From assembly GCF_003097615.1 (NCBI RefSeq), contig NZ_QCZG01000029.1, positions 1-47,229 on the forward strand: DNA of 47,229 bases, read 5' to 3'. The DNA is from Pueribacillus theae (GTDB taxonomy: Bacteria; Bacillota; Bacilli; Bacillales; UBA6769). Positions within the stretch are counted from its first letter, which is position 1. The number at the start of each line of letters is the position of its first letter. The notes below the pieces were generated by a model. That model did not search any database and was not told where the DNA came from. It saw only the letters and a list, made by a program, of their open reading frames with translations. A program made the position numbers and the translations under genes. Of the stretch, positions 1 to 8,362 are shown piece by piece.

Positions 1-292
1 TGGTAACTATTGGATGGAACCATTTTCATCCCAAGTTTGTGACCCGGCGGGTCATGTATGTTTAGATCAATATTCCTACATAATGCCAAGTTGCAATATT
101 CATGCCATTTTTGCTCGATACTTCTTCCTTGTCGATAAGCTGTCCGTCTAATGTTACTACAACTTTTCAATTATTCCATATAAGACATTATTTGTTTTGT
201 TGGCTGATTAGTTTTCTAATCAGCGATTATAAAATTTATCGTTATTAAGTGGGATAGAGCAGCGTTTTGCCTATCATGCCTATTATTTTTAT
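1..292. other. Upstream region, no confident gene
   Basis: No complete gene is visible here. Short open stretches exist on both strands (plus frame 2 to about position 150; minus strand about 85-175), but neither has a start with a ribosome site and neither gave a recognisable family. The minus-strand reading looks protein-like in two successive frames, so a decayed gene remnant is possible. The only clear element is the palindrome at 203-224. Confidence 0.4.
203..224. promoter_or_regulatory. 22-bp perfect palindrome, candidate enhancer/operator
   Basis: Half-sites GCTGATTAG and CTAATCAGC flank TTTT, giving a perfect 9-bp inverted repeat. It has no T-run on either side, so it is not a convincing terminator. 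It lies about 70-90 bp upstream of the sigma-54 promoter at 293-309. Bacterial enhancer-binding proteins usually bind palindromic sites at or beyond this distance, so an upstream activating site is the best reading. Binding by another repressor or activator is the alternative. Confidence 0.5.
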
Positions 293-309
293 TTGGCATT
301 ATTCTTGCA
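293..309 (+). promoter_or_regulatory. Sigma-54 (SigL) type promoter
   Basis: TTGGCAT, five bases, then TTGCA matches the sigma-54 consensus TGGCAC-N5-TTGCW with one mismatch and the exact GG-N10-GC spacing. Transcription would start near 320, about 37 nt before the TTG start at 357. That rules out any earlier in-frame start for the first gene. A matching element precedes the thiolase at 6087-7319. Confidence 0.65.
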
Positions 310-356
310 AAGATAACAGAATGAAAACTAGAAAGTTAAAACTTGGAGGGGATAGA

Positions 357-1361
357 TTGAAATCAGAAAAACAATTACAAAACATTGCTGAACAAACCGT
401 CTTACCCATCATTGCTGCACCAATGTTTCTCGTTTCAGGTCCTGAGCTCATAATCGCTTGCTGTAAAAATGGTGTGATAAGTTCTTTCCCCGCGCCAAAC
501 GCACGGACAATTGAACAATTGGAACAATGGATGAAAACGATAACGGAAGAACTTGAATTGACAAAATCCCAACAACCTGAGCTACCAGTCGCTCCTTGGG
601 CAGCCAATATTATTGCTCATCGTTCTTATGATCGACTTGAACAAGAACTTGAACTGCTTGTTCGCTACAAACCGCCTATTGTCATCACCGCACTTGGAAG
701 TCCAGCAAAAGTAGTTGATGCTGTACATGACTACGGTGGCCTCGTTTTTGCAGACGTCAATTCAATAAAATTCGCAAAAAAAGCGGCCGAAACAGGAGTT
801 GATGGTCTCATACTCGTTAGTGCAGGAGCTGGAGGACATACTGGAACAATCACTGGTTTCGCTTTTGTTGAAGCTGTACGCCAATTTTGGGATGGCATTA
901 TCGTTCTTGCAGGTGGCATTTCAAGTGGGAAAAGTATTCTCTCTGCTCAGACACTTGGAGCTAATCTCGTCTATATGGGTACATCATTCATTGCTTCAGA
1001 AGAAAGCATGGCTAATATAGAGTATAAAAAAATGCTCACTGAGGCTAAATTTGATGATATTATCTCAACAAATGCATTCACAGGCGTCTATGCCAACATG
1101 TTAAAGCCAAGTATTGAAAGAGCTGGATTAGATGTAGATAAATTAGTCCCTAAAGATAAAATCGATTTCAGTAACCCGCAAGGTGATACAAAAGCGTGGA
1201 AAGACATTTGGTCGGCGGGACATGGAGTTGGAACAATTAAGGAGGTTCAGCCTGTAAAGAAAATTATCGAAAAATTACGCCAAGAATATGCAGAAGCCTA
1301 TGAAGAAATTAAAAATAATAATCAATGGATCCCGCAAAAAGAAAAGGAGAGATTCATATGA
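357..1361 (+). CDS. NAD(P)H-dependent flavin oxidoreductase / nitronate monooxygenase family
   Basis: An FMN TIM-barrel enzyme of the 2-nitropropane dioxygenase/nitronate monooxygenase family. It is 334 aa, close to the usual 310-370. The N-terminal barrel strand has PIIAAPMFLVSGPEL. The phosphate/catalytic segment SAGAGGHTG places the conserved His near residue 161, and LAGGISSGKS plus GANLVYMGTSF near 185-210 form the usual FMN phosphate site. Family members oxidise nitronates or act as flavin reductases or enoyl-type reductases, so the substrate cannot be assigned. TTG at 357 is chosen because GGAGGGG lies 5-10 nt upstream; ATG 321 has no ribosome site and would be nearly leaderless. The stop overlaps the next start (ATGA), implying coupled translation with the carotenoid oxygenase. 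It is the first gene of a catabolic operon behind a sigma-54 promoter. Confidence 0.88.
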   Translation: MKSEKQLQNIAEQTVLPIIAAPMFLVSGPELIIACCKNGVISSFPAPNARTIEQLEQWMKTITEELELTKSQQPELPVAPWAANIIAHRSYDRLEQELELLVRYKPPIVITALGSPAKVVDAVHDYGGLVFADVNSIKFAKKAAETGVDGLILVSAGAGGHTGTITGFAFVEAVRQFWDGIIVLAGGISSGKSILSAQTLGANLVYMGTSFIASEESMANIEYKKMLTEAKFDDIISTNAFTGVYANMLKPSIERAGLDVDKLVPKDKIDFSNPQGDTKAWKDIWSAGHGVGTIKEVQPVKKIIEKLRQEYAEAYEEIKNNNQWIPQKEKERFI

Positions 1362-2782
1362 GCACTCCCAAAACAGAGACAAATCCTTATTTGTCAGATA
1401 TATTATACTCCCCTAACGACCAAGAGATTACGGTAGATGAACTAACAGTCCTTGAAGGAGAAGTACCTTCTGATTTTAATGGAGCTTATGTACGGAACGG
1501 CCCCAATCCCAAATATGATCCCATTGGGAGACATCATTGGTTTGATGGAGATGGAATGTTACACGCGGTTTATATTAAAGACGGGAAAGTCGGATATCGA
1601 AATCGGTATATTCAAACAAAAGGGCTTCAACATGAAAAAGAGGCAGGAAAATCATTGTGGGTTGGCCTAATGGAAAATCCTTCACAGAACCCTAAATTTG
1701 AGCCCTTAAAGAATACATCAAACACTGATGTCGTTTTTCATAATAATAATTTAATCAGTTTATGGTACATTTCTGGCGAACCGTACCGTGTCGATGCAAA
1801 AACGTTAGAAACAATAGGTGTTGAAGATTTTGGAGGAAAATTAAAAAATAATGTTTCCGCCCACTCTAAAGTTGATGAAAACACAGGCGAATTTATCTTT
1901 TTCGATTATGGAAACACCTACCCTTATATGATGTATGGTGTAGTTTCCGCAGACGGTAAGTCGCTGCACAGCGTACCGATCGAACTGCCAGGTCCAAGAT
2001 TACCTCATGACATGTGGATTTCGGAAAATTACTCCATTTTAATGGATTTACCTTTATTTAATGACCCTGAAGCATTGAAAAATGGTCGTTACAAACTTGG
2101 ATATTTTGATGAACTGCCTAGTCGTTTTGGGGTTATTCCTCGTTATGGCAATTCAAATGATATTCGTTGGTTCGAAGCAAAACCATGCTATATTTACCAT
2201 TCAATCAATGCGTGGGAAGAAGGAGACGAACTCGTATTAATTGGCTGCCGTGTAGAAAACCCTTTACCTCCTGTAAAAAAAGGCGCTAGTGAAATAGAGA
2301 GAATGTTGCAGTTAATGCGCAATGAATTTACTTTATATTATTGGCGTTTCAACCTTAAAACGGGTGCCGTTAAAGAAGGTGTCCTAGATGACTTGAATAC
2401 AGAGTTTCCAATCATTAACTTAGATTATTTAGGTCGAAAAGGACGCTATTGCTATAACGTCCATCTCGATATTTCATATACGTTGAACTTTGATGGCCTT
2501 GTTAAATATGACACTTGGACAGGTCAATCGCAAAAGTATATGTTTGGTCCCCATCAATATGGTAATGAGGCGGCTTTTGCCCCAAGGATTAATGCAAAAT
2601 CAGAAGATGATGGTTATGTCATTACCTATATATATGATAAAGAAAAAGACCTTTCAGAATTAATTATTATCGATGCACAAAACTTTGAACTCGGTCCAAT
2701 CGCACGGGTTGCCATTCCACAACGAGTTCCGATGGGTTTTCATGCAACTTGGGTGAATGGTAAAAACCTTTATAAGAAATAA
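1358..2782 (+). CDS. Carotenoid oxygenase (RPE65/CCD/lignostilbene dioxygenase family)
   Basis: A non-haem Fe(II) dioxygenase that cleaves carbon-carbon double bonds in carotenoids, apocarotenoids or stilbenes. It is 474 aa, a normal length. The four iron-ligand histidines are in place: about H169 (SAHSKV), H217 (LPHDMW), H281 (YHSINAW) and H462 (GFHATW), with the N-terminal YVRNGPNP and HWFDGDGMLHA signatures. ATG 1358 follows GAAAAGGAGA and overlaps the upstream stop by 4 nt. The neighbours (flavin oxidoreductase, acyl-CoA ligase, thiolase) suggest that the aldehyde or ketone cleavage product is oxidised, CoA-activated and thiolysed. No carotenoid synthesis genes are in the window, so use of an exogenous plant-derived substrate is plausible. 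That is inference. Confidence 0.93.
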   Translation: MSTPKTETNPYLSDILYSPNDQEITVDELTVLEGEVPSDFNGAYVRNGPNPKYDPIGRHHWFDGDGMLHAVYIKDGKVGYRNRYIQTKGLQHEKEAGKSLWVGLMENPSQNPKFEPLKNTSNTDVVFHNNNLISLWYISGEPYRVDAKTLETIGVEDFGGKLKNNVSAHSKVDENTGEFIFFDYGNTYPYMMYGVVSADGKSLHSVPIELPGPRLPHDMWISENYSILMDLPLFNDPEALKNGRYKLGYFDELPSRFGVIPRYGNSNDIRWFEAKPCYIYHSINAWEEGDELVLIGCRVENPLPPVKKGASEIERMLQLMRNEFTLYYWRFNLKTGAVKEGVLDDLNTEFPIINLDYLGRKGRYCYNVHLDISYTLNFDGLVKYDTWTGQSQKYMFGPHQYGNEAAFAPRINAKSEDDGYVITYIYDKEKDLSELIIIDAQNFELGPIARVAIPQRVPMGFHATWVNGKNLYKK

Positions 2783-2815
2783 ACACGAACTTAAATAGAT
2801 TGAGATTCCTATTAA

Positions 2816-2869
2816 AAACGATGTCGTTCTAATTAATTTTAAGCTACGCATCAAAAGGCGGCATCGTTT
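2816..2869 (+). other. Intergenic hairpin between oxygenase and ligase genes
   Basis: AAACGATG (2816-2823) and CATCGTTT (2862-2869) form an 8-bp inverted repeat with a 38-nt loop in the 124-nt gap between two genes of one operon. AT-rich sequence follows but there is no uniform T-run. It may be a weak attenuator or an mRNA processing/stability element; it is unlikely to be a strong terminator. Confidence 0.35.
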
Positions 2870-2912
2870 AAATTAAAAATTTTAGCCAAAATTTAAGAAA
2901 GGATGAATGCGA

Positions 2913-4643
2913 ATGATTCTTTCAAGTGAAACAAAAATTAATGAATATACAAAAAAAGGCTGGTGGACAACCGAAACCATTTACGACATTTTTTACAAGA
3001 ATGTTAATAATCGCCCTCATGTCGAAGCGATTATTGATCCGCTGAATCGAGAGAAAATTTGCAATAGTGCTCCCAAACGATTAACTTTCATGCAGATCTA
3101 TGAAGAAGTTGAGAAATTAGCCGCCTATTTATATAAAAATGGACTAAAAAAAGATGATATCATCGTTGTTCAGCTTCCAAACATTGTCGAAATTGTTATC
3201 GCTTACCTAGCTATTTTAAGAATTGGCGCCATTGCAAGTCCATTCCCTGTTCAATATCGGGGACATGAATATGAAGAACTCATCAATTTTGTCGAAGCTA
3301 AGGCTGTTTTAACCATGACTCAAATAGGTGAGCGTCCCAATGCGCAATGCTTTGCTGATTTGCGTCATAAATTGCCAACAGTGAAAAAAATATTTGCTTG
3401 GGGAGAGAAAAATTTATCTAATCAAACAATTTCGCTAGAAGATATTACTCTGACTAGCCAGGAAAAAGAGCAATATACCAATTATATTTCGTCATTAGCA
3501 GAAACAGCTAACGACATCTTTACAATATGCTGGACTTCGGGAACAGAGGGAAAACCAAAAGGTGTACCAAGAAGTCATAATGAATGGTTCATTTCGTCTT
3601 ACACTTCGGTTGACATAGGAGAATTCACTGAAAAAGATATACTATTAAATACATTTCCAATGGTGAATATGGCAGGTATTGCAGGAATGTTTGTACCTTG
3701 GCTGCTCTCAGGCAGTAAACTCATTATGCACCATCCATTTGACTTATCCGTATTTTTAGAGCAAATCATGAAAGAAAAAGCAACTTATACACTTGCTCCT
3801 CCCGCCTTATTAAATATGATGTTAAATAATGATGATATTTTAAGCAAAGCTGATATTTCATCGTTAAAAGCAATTGGCTCAGGATCCGCTCCTTTATCTC
3901 CTTGGATGGTGAAAGGTTGGAAAGAAAAATATAATATTGATATTATTAATTACTTTGGTTCAAATGAAGGGATTACATTAATGAGCGGCCCTAAAGACTT
4001 TCCAGATCCTGAAAAGAGAGCAAAATTCTTTCCACGCTTTGGTGTCAAAGGATTGCAATGGTCAACAAGAATTGCGAATCGAATTGAAACGAAACTTGTC
4101 GATATCGGCACCAAAGAAGAAATCACAGAACCTAACCGTCCTGGCGAACTACGTATAAAAGGAGCAGGGACGCTGACAGGCTATTGGAAAAGACCAGACT
4201 TAAATAAAAAAATTTTTGATTCTAATGGTTTTTTCTGCACAGGTGATATGTTCGAAATTATTGGAGATGAAGAGATACCTAAATATTATCGTTATGTAGG
4301 TCGTACAAAAGATGTGATTATTCGAGGCGGTGTAAACATTTCACCTGAAGAAATCGAAAGCTTGCTTCATAGTCATCCAAAAGTCTCCGAAGTAGCTGTC
4401 GTTGGTTATCCTGATAAAATAATGGGAGAAAAGGCTTGCGCCTGTATCGTATTAAAAAATGGAGCCCACGAAATTACATTAGATGAAGTGAAAGATTATT
4501 TTAAAAAAAATAATGTAGCCAATTTCAAAATTCCGGAGCGCCTAATGGTTCTTGATTCATTGCCGAGAAACCCTGTTGGTAAAATTTTGAAACGGCAATT
4601 GCGCGAACTTATGACAGAAAACAGCAAAAATTTAATTTCTTAA
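2913..4643 (+). CDS. AMP-forming acyl/aryl-CoA ligase (class I adenylate-forming)
   Basis: Activates a carboxylic acid as an acyl-adenylate and transfers it to CoA or another thiol. About 576 aa. The N-terminal pattern GWWTTETIYDIFYKN resembles the DhbE/EntE branch of aryl-acid adenylases. The ATP loop is WTSGTEGKPKGVPRSH, motif A5 is YFGSNEG, A7 is CTGDMFEI, the hinge is YVGRTKDVIIRGGVNISP, and the C-terminal catalytic Lys sits in NPVGKILKR. AAGAAAGGA at 2895-2903 gives good spacing to ATG 2913; ATG 2907 is possible but only 3 nt from the ribosome site. In this operon it probably activates the acid derived from the oxygenase cleavage product. No siderophore genes are near, so a catabolic role is preferred over siderophore synthesis. 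Confidence 0.88.
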   Translation: MILSSETKINEYTKKGWWTTETIYDIFYKNVNNRPHVEAIIDPLNREKICNSAPKRLTFMQIYEEVEKLAAYLYKNGLKKDDIIVVQLPNIVEIVIAYLAILRIGAIASPFPVQYRGHEYEELINFVEAKAVLTMTQIGERPNAQCFADLRHKLPTVKKIFAWGEKNLSNQTISLEDITLTSQEKEQYTNYISSLAETANDIFTICWTSGTEGKPKGVPRSHNEWFISSYTSVDIGEFTEKDILLNTFPMVNMAGIAGMFVPWLLSGSKLIMHHPFDLSVFLEQIMKEKATYTLAPPALLNMMLNNDDILSKADISSLKAIGSGSAPLSPWMVKGWKEKYNIDIINYFGSNEGITLMSGPKDFPDPEKRAKFFPRFGVKGLQWSTRIANRIETKLVDIGTKEEITEPNRPGELRIKGAGTLTGYWKRPDLNKKIFDSNGFFCTGDMFEIIGDEEIPKYYRYVGRTKDVIIRGGVNISPEEIESLLHSHPKVSEVAVVGYPDKIMGEKACACIVLKNGAHEITLDEVKDYFKKNNVANFKIPERLMVLDSLPRNPVGKILKRQLRELMTENSKNLIS

Positions 4644-4726
4644 TGAAAATTATTAAAAGCACGATAATAACAATAAGTTGAAGGTTCTAAATCAAGCATT
4701 TTTAAAAAATGAAGGAATGATTTTCC

Positions 4727-5929
4727 ATGGATGCTTATATTTACGATGCTGTTCGCACACCACGAGGAGCAGCTAGAAAAACGGGTGCATTAGTCTCTAT
4801 CACACCTATTAATCTCCTCTCGCAACTCTTTTCCTCTCTTCATAAACGACAGCAATGGGATCAGGAATTAGTTGAAGATATTGTGCTAGGATGCGTGACT
4901 CAAGTAAACGATCAAGGAGCAAATATTGCGAAAATCGCTGCAATTGCTGCTAATTTACCAGAATCCATCGCAGGGATCACGGTAAACCGCTTTTGTTCTT
5001 CCGCTCTTGATGCTGTGGGAATTGCTGCACAAAAAACGAATGCCGGATCGGAACATATCGTTCTTGCAGGTGGGATTGAATCTATTTCACGTGTGCCGAT
5101 GTTTGCTGATAACGGTGCATGGTACAGAGACCCTGAGGTTAGTAAGAAAACGAACTTTATCCAAATGGGCGTTTCCGCTGATATTATCGCAACACTTGAA
5201 AAATTCGAAAGGCAACAGCTTGATGAGTATGCTATACAATCCCATGAACGGGCTGCTTTTGCTAGAAGAAATCAATATTTTTCTAACTCTATCGTGCCCA
5301 TATATGATACAGAAAATAATATAGTTTTAGAGAACGATGAACTCATTCGTGAGAATAGTACGGTGGGTTCATTGGCACAACTTGTACCTGTCTTTGGGAA
5401 GGTAGGAGCAGGTTTAGCAGAAGAAGCAATTTATAGAGACTTTCCACAATTAGATGGAAAAATCAATCACCTTCATCATCCCGGGAATTCCCCTTCCCTT
5501 GCTGACGGTGCTTCACTTCTGCTTATCGGAAACAAGCAAGCGGAGGAGAAACTTGGAATACGCCCTCGTGCCCGAATTGTAGCTGTAACCTCTGCATCTA
5601 CAAATCCACTTTTATTAACAGGCGGACAAACAGCAACCGAAAAAATACTGGCTAAAACCGATTTTTCTGTCGATGATATTGATCTATTTGAATATAATGA
5701 ATCATTTGCTGCAACTGTTTTAAAATATATGCGTGATCTTGGTATTAATGAAAATAAACTAAACGTGAATGGAGGGGTAATCGCAACAGGACATGCTATG
5801 GGTGCAACCGGCGGCATGCTAATCATAACATTACTAGATGAGCTAGAACGAAAAAATTTACAGAGAGGTCTTGTTGCTATAAGCGGTGGAGGTGGTGTTG
5901 GAACAGCAATGATCATTGAAAGGGTATAA
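4727..5929 (+). CDS. Thiolase family acyltransferase with Ser at the second catalytic Cys
   Basis: A 400-aa thiolase (acetyl-CoA C-acyltransferase family), which normally cleaves 3-ketoacyl-CoA with CoA. The nucleophile C90 in VNRFCSSALDAV is present, as are NESFAA and the His in ATGHAMGATGG (about H356). The C-terminal CxGGGxG motif carrying the second catalytic Cys reads AISGGGGVG, so Ser (about S386) replaces it. That Cys shuttles the proton in degradative and biosynthetic thiolases, so activity may be slow or altered. ATG 4727 is preceded by GAAGGA about 11 nt upstream. It is the last gene of the plus-strand operon; about 155 nt with terminator structures separate it from a convergent thiolase-like gene. 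Confidence 0.88.
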   Translation: MDAYIYDAVRTPRGAARKTGALVSITPINLLSQLFSSLHKRQQWDQELVEDIVLGCVTQVNDQGANIAKIAAIAANLPESIAGITVNRFCSSALDAVGIAAQKTNAGSEHIVLAGGIESISRVPMFADNGAWYRDPEVSKKTNFIQMGVSADIIATLEKFERQQLDEYAIQSHERAAFARRNQYFSNSIVPIYDTENNIVLENDELIRENSTVGSLAQLVPVFGKVGAGLAEEAIYRDFPQLDGKINHLHHPGNSPSLADGASLLLIGNKQAEEKLGIRPRARIVAVTSASTNPLLLTGGQTATEKILAKTDFSVDDIDLFEYNESFAATVLKYMRDLGINENKLNVNGGVIATGHAMGATGGMLIITLLDELERKNLQRGLVAISGGGGVGTAMIIERV

Positions 5930-5997
5930 CTCACACGAAATTAAAAAGCTCAATGAAACGTGAAAATACTTGTAAATTAGTTGCTTTTTTTCAAAAA

Positions 5998-6053
5998 AAT
6001 CCCTCCTGTGAGTCAGTTTAGGCATTTTCTTAACTGACTACACATGAGGGATT
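5998..6053 (-). terminator. Intrinsic terminator of the minus-strand thiolase gene
   Basis: AATCCCTC-TGTG-GTCAGTT pairs with AACTGAC-CACA-GAGGGATT around a short loop. Read on the minus strand the stem is followed by seven T residues. A long-loop AAAAAGC/GCTTTTT pair at about 5944-5989 could help end the plus-strand operon. Confidence 0.8.
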
Positions 6054-6086
6054 ATAATTGTTCATTGTATTTAACTTTCGATATTT

Positions 6087-7319
6087 TTAAACACCTACTA
6101 TAAAGCTTACAGTCGTCGTTGTACTCCCACCTACATTTAATGTAGCTACATTTTTTGCTCCTTCAATTTGATAATCTCCTGCTGTTCCGGTAACTTGCTT
6201 ATAGGCATCAAGCACCATTCGAACTCCAGTCGCACCTACAGGGTGTCCTAAGCCGATTAATCCACCACTTGGATTTATTGGTATCCGCCCATTGAATGAA
6301 ATATCACCCGACTCAATTGCTTTCCAATTCTCGCCCGGAGCTGTAATACCAAAATGATCAATTGCCATATATTCCGTAATAGAGAAGCAATCATGTGTTT
6401 CGATGGCATCTACGTTCTCTACACCAGACATACTTGCACGTACAAACATTTCTTCAATAGTTTTACGTACGTGAGGAAAGATATACTCCTTATGTTCACT
6501 TAGCTTTATCTTGTCATCAAGCAACATTGGCGCAGTCTTATGCCCCCACCCTTTTACATAAGGAATATTCTCAAATTGCAATCCTCGTTCTGAAGCATAT
6601 TTCTTAGCATATTCTTCCGAAGCTAGAAAAATCGCTACGCCTCCATCTGTCACTTGTCCACAATCTTGTCGGCGAACTCTCCCTTCAATGACATGATTAT
6701 GTTCATCATCTTCTAAAAAACTTCGCTCATTAAATTGCCAATTTCTCGTTTGCGCATTTGGATTTCGTTTCGCATTATTAAAATTTGTTTTTGCAATTTG
6801 TGCCAAATGTTCATATTTAATACCGTAACGTTCATCGTAGACATCAATTAAACGATCAAACAAATACGGCCACGGATACGTAGCATCTATTGCTTCACGT
6901 CCTGTCCAGCAAGCGACGCCTAGGTAATCTGCTGCTTGGTCTCCTGGAACATTACGTAATTGTTCGACACCTGCTACGCATGCCAAATCGTAACGCCCAG
7001 ATTCGATGTCTGTCATTGCCGAAAGAATGGCTATACTTCCAGATGCACACGCAGCTTCATGACGACTCGCTGGCACTCCACTAAATGCTGGATGAATCGA
7101 CGCAAACAGGCCACCAAGCTGTCCTTGCCTACTACCTAGCTCTCCAATAAAATTACCAATATGTGCTACTTCAATATCATTCGGATCAATTTTTGTGGCT
7201 TCCAGTGCTCCAACGACGGAATCCTTTAAAATGTCAAAGATTTCTTTCCCCTCTCGTGCCCAATTAAGGGAAAAATCTGTTTGATAGCCTCCAAGTACAT
7301 AAACTTTTTTAGCTGCCAA
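6087..7319 (-). CDS. SCP-x/SCP2-type thiolase-like acyltransferase
   Basis: 410 aa, similar in plan to the non-specific lipid-transfer (SCP-x) thiolases. C91 lies in EAACASGSIAI, and H359 in IGLGHPVGATG within NPSGGLIG. The last motif NVGGSTTTT lacks the CxGGGxG Cys, as is usual for this branch. Long insertions relative to ordinary thiolases (GREAIDATYPWPYLFDRL and DCGQVTDGG) fit SCP2-type proteins. Many such proteins act with a small OB-fold (DUF35) partner, but none is visible here. The start is TTG 7319, the only start that keeps the conserved VYVLGGYQTDF strand near the N-terminus; GAAGGGAG lies 12 nt upstream. Its own sigma-54 promoter at 7473-7489 suggests co-regulation with the facing operon at 357-5929. 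Confidence 0.85.
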   Translation of the reverse strand: MAAKKVYVLGGYQTDFSLNWAREGKEIFDILKDSVVGALEATKIDPNDIEVAHIGNFIGELGSRQGQLGGLFASIHPAFSGVPASRHEAACASGSIAILSAMTDIESGRYDLACVAGVEQLRNVPGDQAADYLGVACWTGREAIDATYPWPYLFDRLIDVYDERYGIKYEHLAQIAKTNFNNAKRNPNAQTRNWQFNERSFLEDDEHNHVIEGRVRRQDCGQVTDGGVAIFLASEEYAKKYASERGLQFENIPYVKGWGHKTAPMLLDDKIKLSEHKEYIFPHVRKTIEEMFVRASMSGVENVDAIETHDCFSITEYMAIDHFGITAPGENWKAIESGDISFNGRIPINPSGGLIGLGHPVGATGVRMVLDAYKQVTGTAGDYQIEGAKNVATLNVGGSTTTTVSFIVGV

Positions 7320-7472
7320 TCCTCATGCACTCCCTTCGTTCATAATATTATAAATTCGAATATTTCTATTTTAAAACTTTCTCTCCTAGCATATCTCTCA
7401 CCATTCTTCGAAGTACTAGCTCTTACACGATAGACCTAATTCCACCTTTCTTTTAATTGTTGTTATTTTAAC

Positions 7473-7489
7473 AAGCAAGTTATATGCCA
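7473..7489 (-). promoter_or_regulatory. Sigma-54 (SigL) type promoter for the SCP-x-like thiolase
   Basis: On the minus strand TGGCAT, ATAAC, TTGCTT fits TGGCAC-N5-TTGCW with exact GG-N10-GC spacing. The start point would be near 7461, giving a leader of about 140 nt before TTG 7319. An inverted repeat TCACTT/AAGTGA (7513-7543) lies just upstream. The rest of the 7320-7576 gap shows no gene. Confidence 0.6.
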
Positions 7490-7576
7490 TATTCTATAAC
7501 CTGCTAACGTTGTCACTTAACGATATTTTTTTAAAAAAAGTGAGTTAAAAAGTAATCATTGATTGTAATTTAAATC

Positions 7577-7611
7577 AAAAAACAGGCTGTTATTTTAAAA
7601 CTATCAGCCTG
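7577..7611 (-). terminator. Intrinsic terminator of the DNA glycosylase gene
   Basis: CAGGCTGATAG pairs imperfectly with TAACAGCCTG when read on the minus strand, and six T residues follow. It sits about 55 nt beyond the stop of the glycosylase gene. Confidence 0.75.
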
Positions 7612-7664
7612 CCCTATTTGCTAAAATTTTTTACTTAAATTTAACCGTATTAATAATGACATTT

Positions 7665-8261
7665 TTATTTTGAAACGAACTGATTGCCCGTAACCCAAAA
7701 CCGCCACGGATACTCTTTTGCTTCCCCAGTGTTATGGATTCCAATTCTTTTTCCTTCAGAAATGGTTTCAGGCTCGTACCCTTCGGCGATATAAAGCGGC
7801 TGTTTAAAAAGAGGGTGTCCATAATCCTCCATACAAATTCCCATGGCTTTCGTTAATTTTCCGGGACCGCTTGTTAAGTTTTTCAACTTGTCAATTTTAC
7901 GGCGCTCAAACATTAAATCTATACCCGAATACGGTTCTACCGCCCGAATTAAAATCGCTTCAGGCTTATCCAATTCCCCACTTACAACGTTTAAAAGACA
8001 ATGCGTATGCATCGTATATGTGTACGCATAGCCCGCTTCCCCGAACATAACTTCCGTTCGCTTCGTCCGTCTGTTTCCAAAACTGTGTGCAGCCCGATCT
8101 TCCGGACCGATGTATGCTTCCGTTTCCACGATGAAGCCAGACGTCGTTCCTTCTTCTGTCTCTTTTATAAGCAGGCAGCCAAGCAAAGACTTTGCCATAA
8201 TAAGCGTTGGCTGTTGAAAAAATTTTCTTGTCAATGGTTTAGGTAAAAAGTTTTGATTCAA
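7665..8261 (-). CDS. 3-methyladenine DNA glycosylase, AAG/MPG family
   Basis: Base-excision repair enzyme that removes alkylated purines (3-methyladenine, hypoxanthine, ethenoadenine). 198 aa, the usual bacterial length. Family hallmarks are AKSLLGCLL, VETEAYIGPEDRAAHS (with the catalytic Glu that activates water), GYAYTYTMHTHCLLNVV, EAILIRAVEP and TSGPGKLTKAMGI. The start is TTG 8261 with GGAGG seven nt upstream. It is a single gene with its own terminator, divergent from the toxin-antitoxin operon. The B. subtilis orthologue family is annotated aag/yxlJ. Confidence 0.92.
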   Translation of the reverse strand: MNQNFLPKPLTRKFFQQPTLIMAKSLLGCLLIKETEEGTTSGFIVETEAYIGPEDRAAHSFGNRRTKRTEVMFGEAGYAYTYTMHTHCLLNVVSGELDKPEAILIRAVEPYSGIDLMFERRKIDKLKNLTSGPGKLTKAMGICMEDYGHPLFKQPLYIAEGYEPETISEGKRIGIHNTGEAKEYPWRFWVTGNQFVSK

Positions 8262-8295
8262 AGCAGATCCTCCATTATCTCTAATTCATTTCATT

Positions 8296-8329
8296 TTCAA
8301 TACATATTATAATAATGATATAATATCAT
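8296..8329 (+). promoter_or_regulatory. Promoter with palindromic operator for the toxin-antitoxin operon
   Basis: A perfect TATAAT (8319-8324) lies inside the 15-bp palindrome ATGATAT-A-ATATCAT (8315-8329). A weak -35 TTCAAT (8296-8301) is 17 bp upstream. Phd/YefM-type antitoxins repress their own operons by binding palindromes over the -10, so this is the likely autoregulatory operator. Confidence 0.65.
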
Positions 8330-8362
8330 CAGAATAATAATATTCGAAAGGTGCTGTAATGT

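Noticed and set aside
1-175. Open frames on both strands at the left edge
   Set aside because: Neither has a ribosome site or a recognisable family, and the protein-like minus-strand text needs a frameshift. I could not support a gene call.
267-356. Longer N-terminus for the flavin oxidoreductase from ATG 267 or 321
   Set aside because: The sigma-54 promoter would start transcription near 320, and only TTG 357 has a ribosome site (GGAGGGG).
5476-5934. 152-codon minus-strand frame across the thiolase 3' end
   Set aside because: It is the antisense of a clear thiolase gene and is Ser/Pro-rich in the way antisense frames are; no ribosome site.
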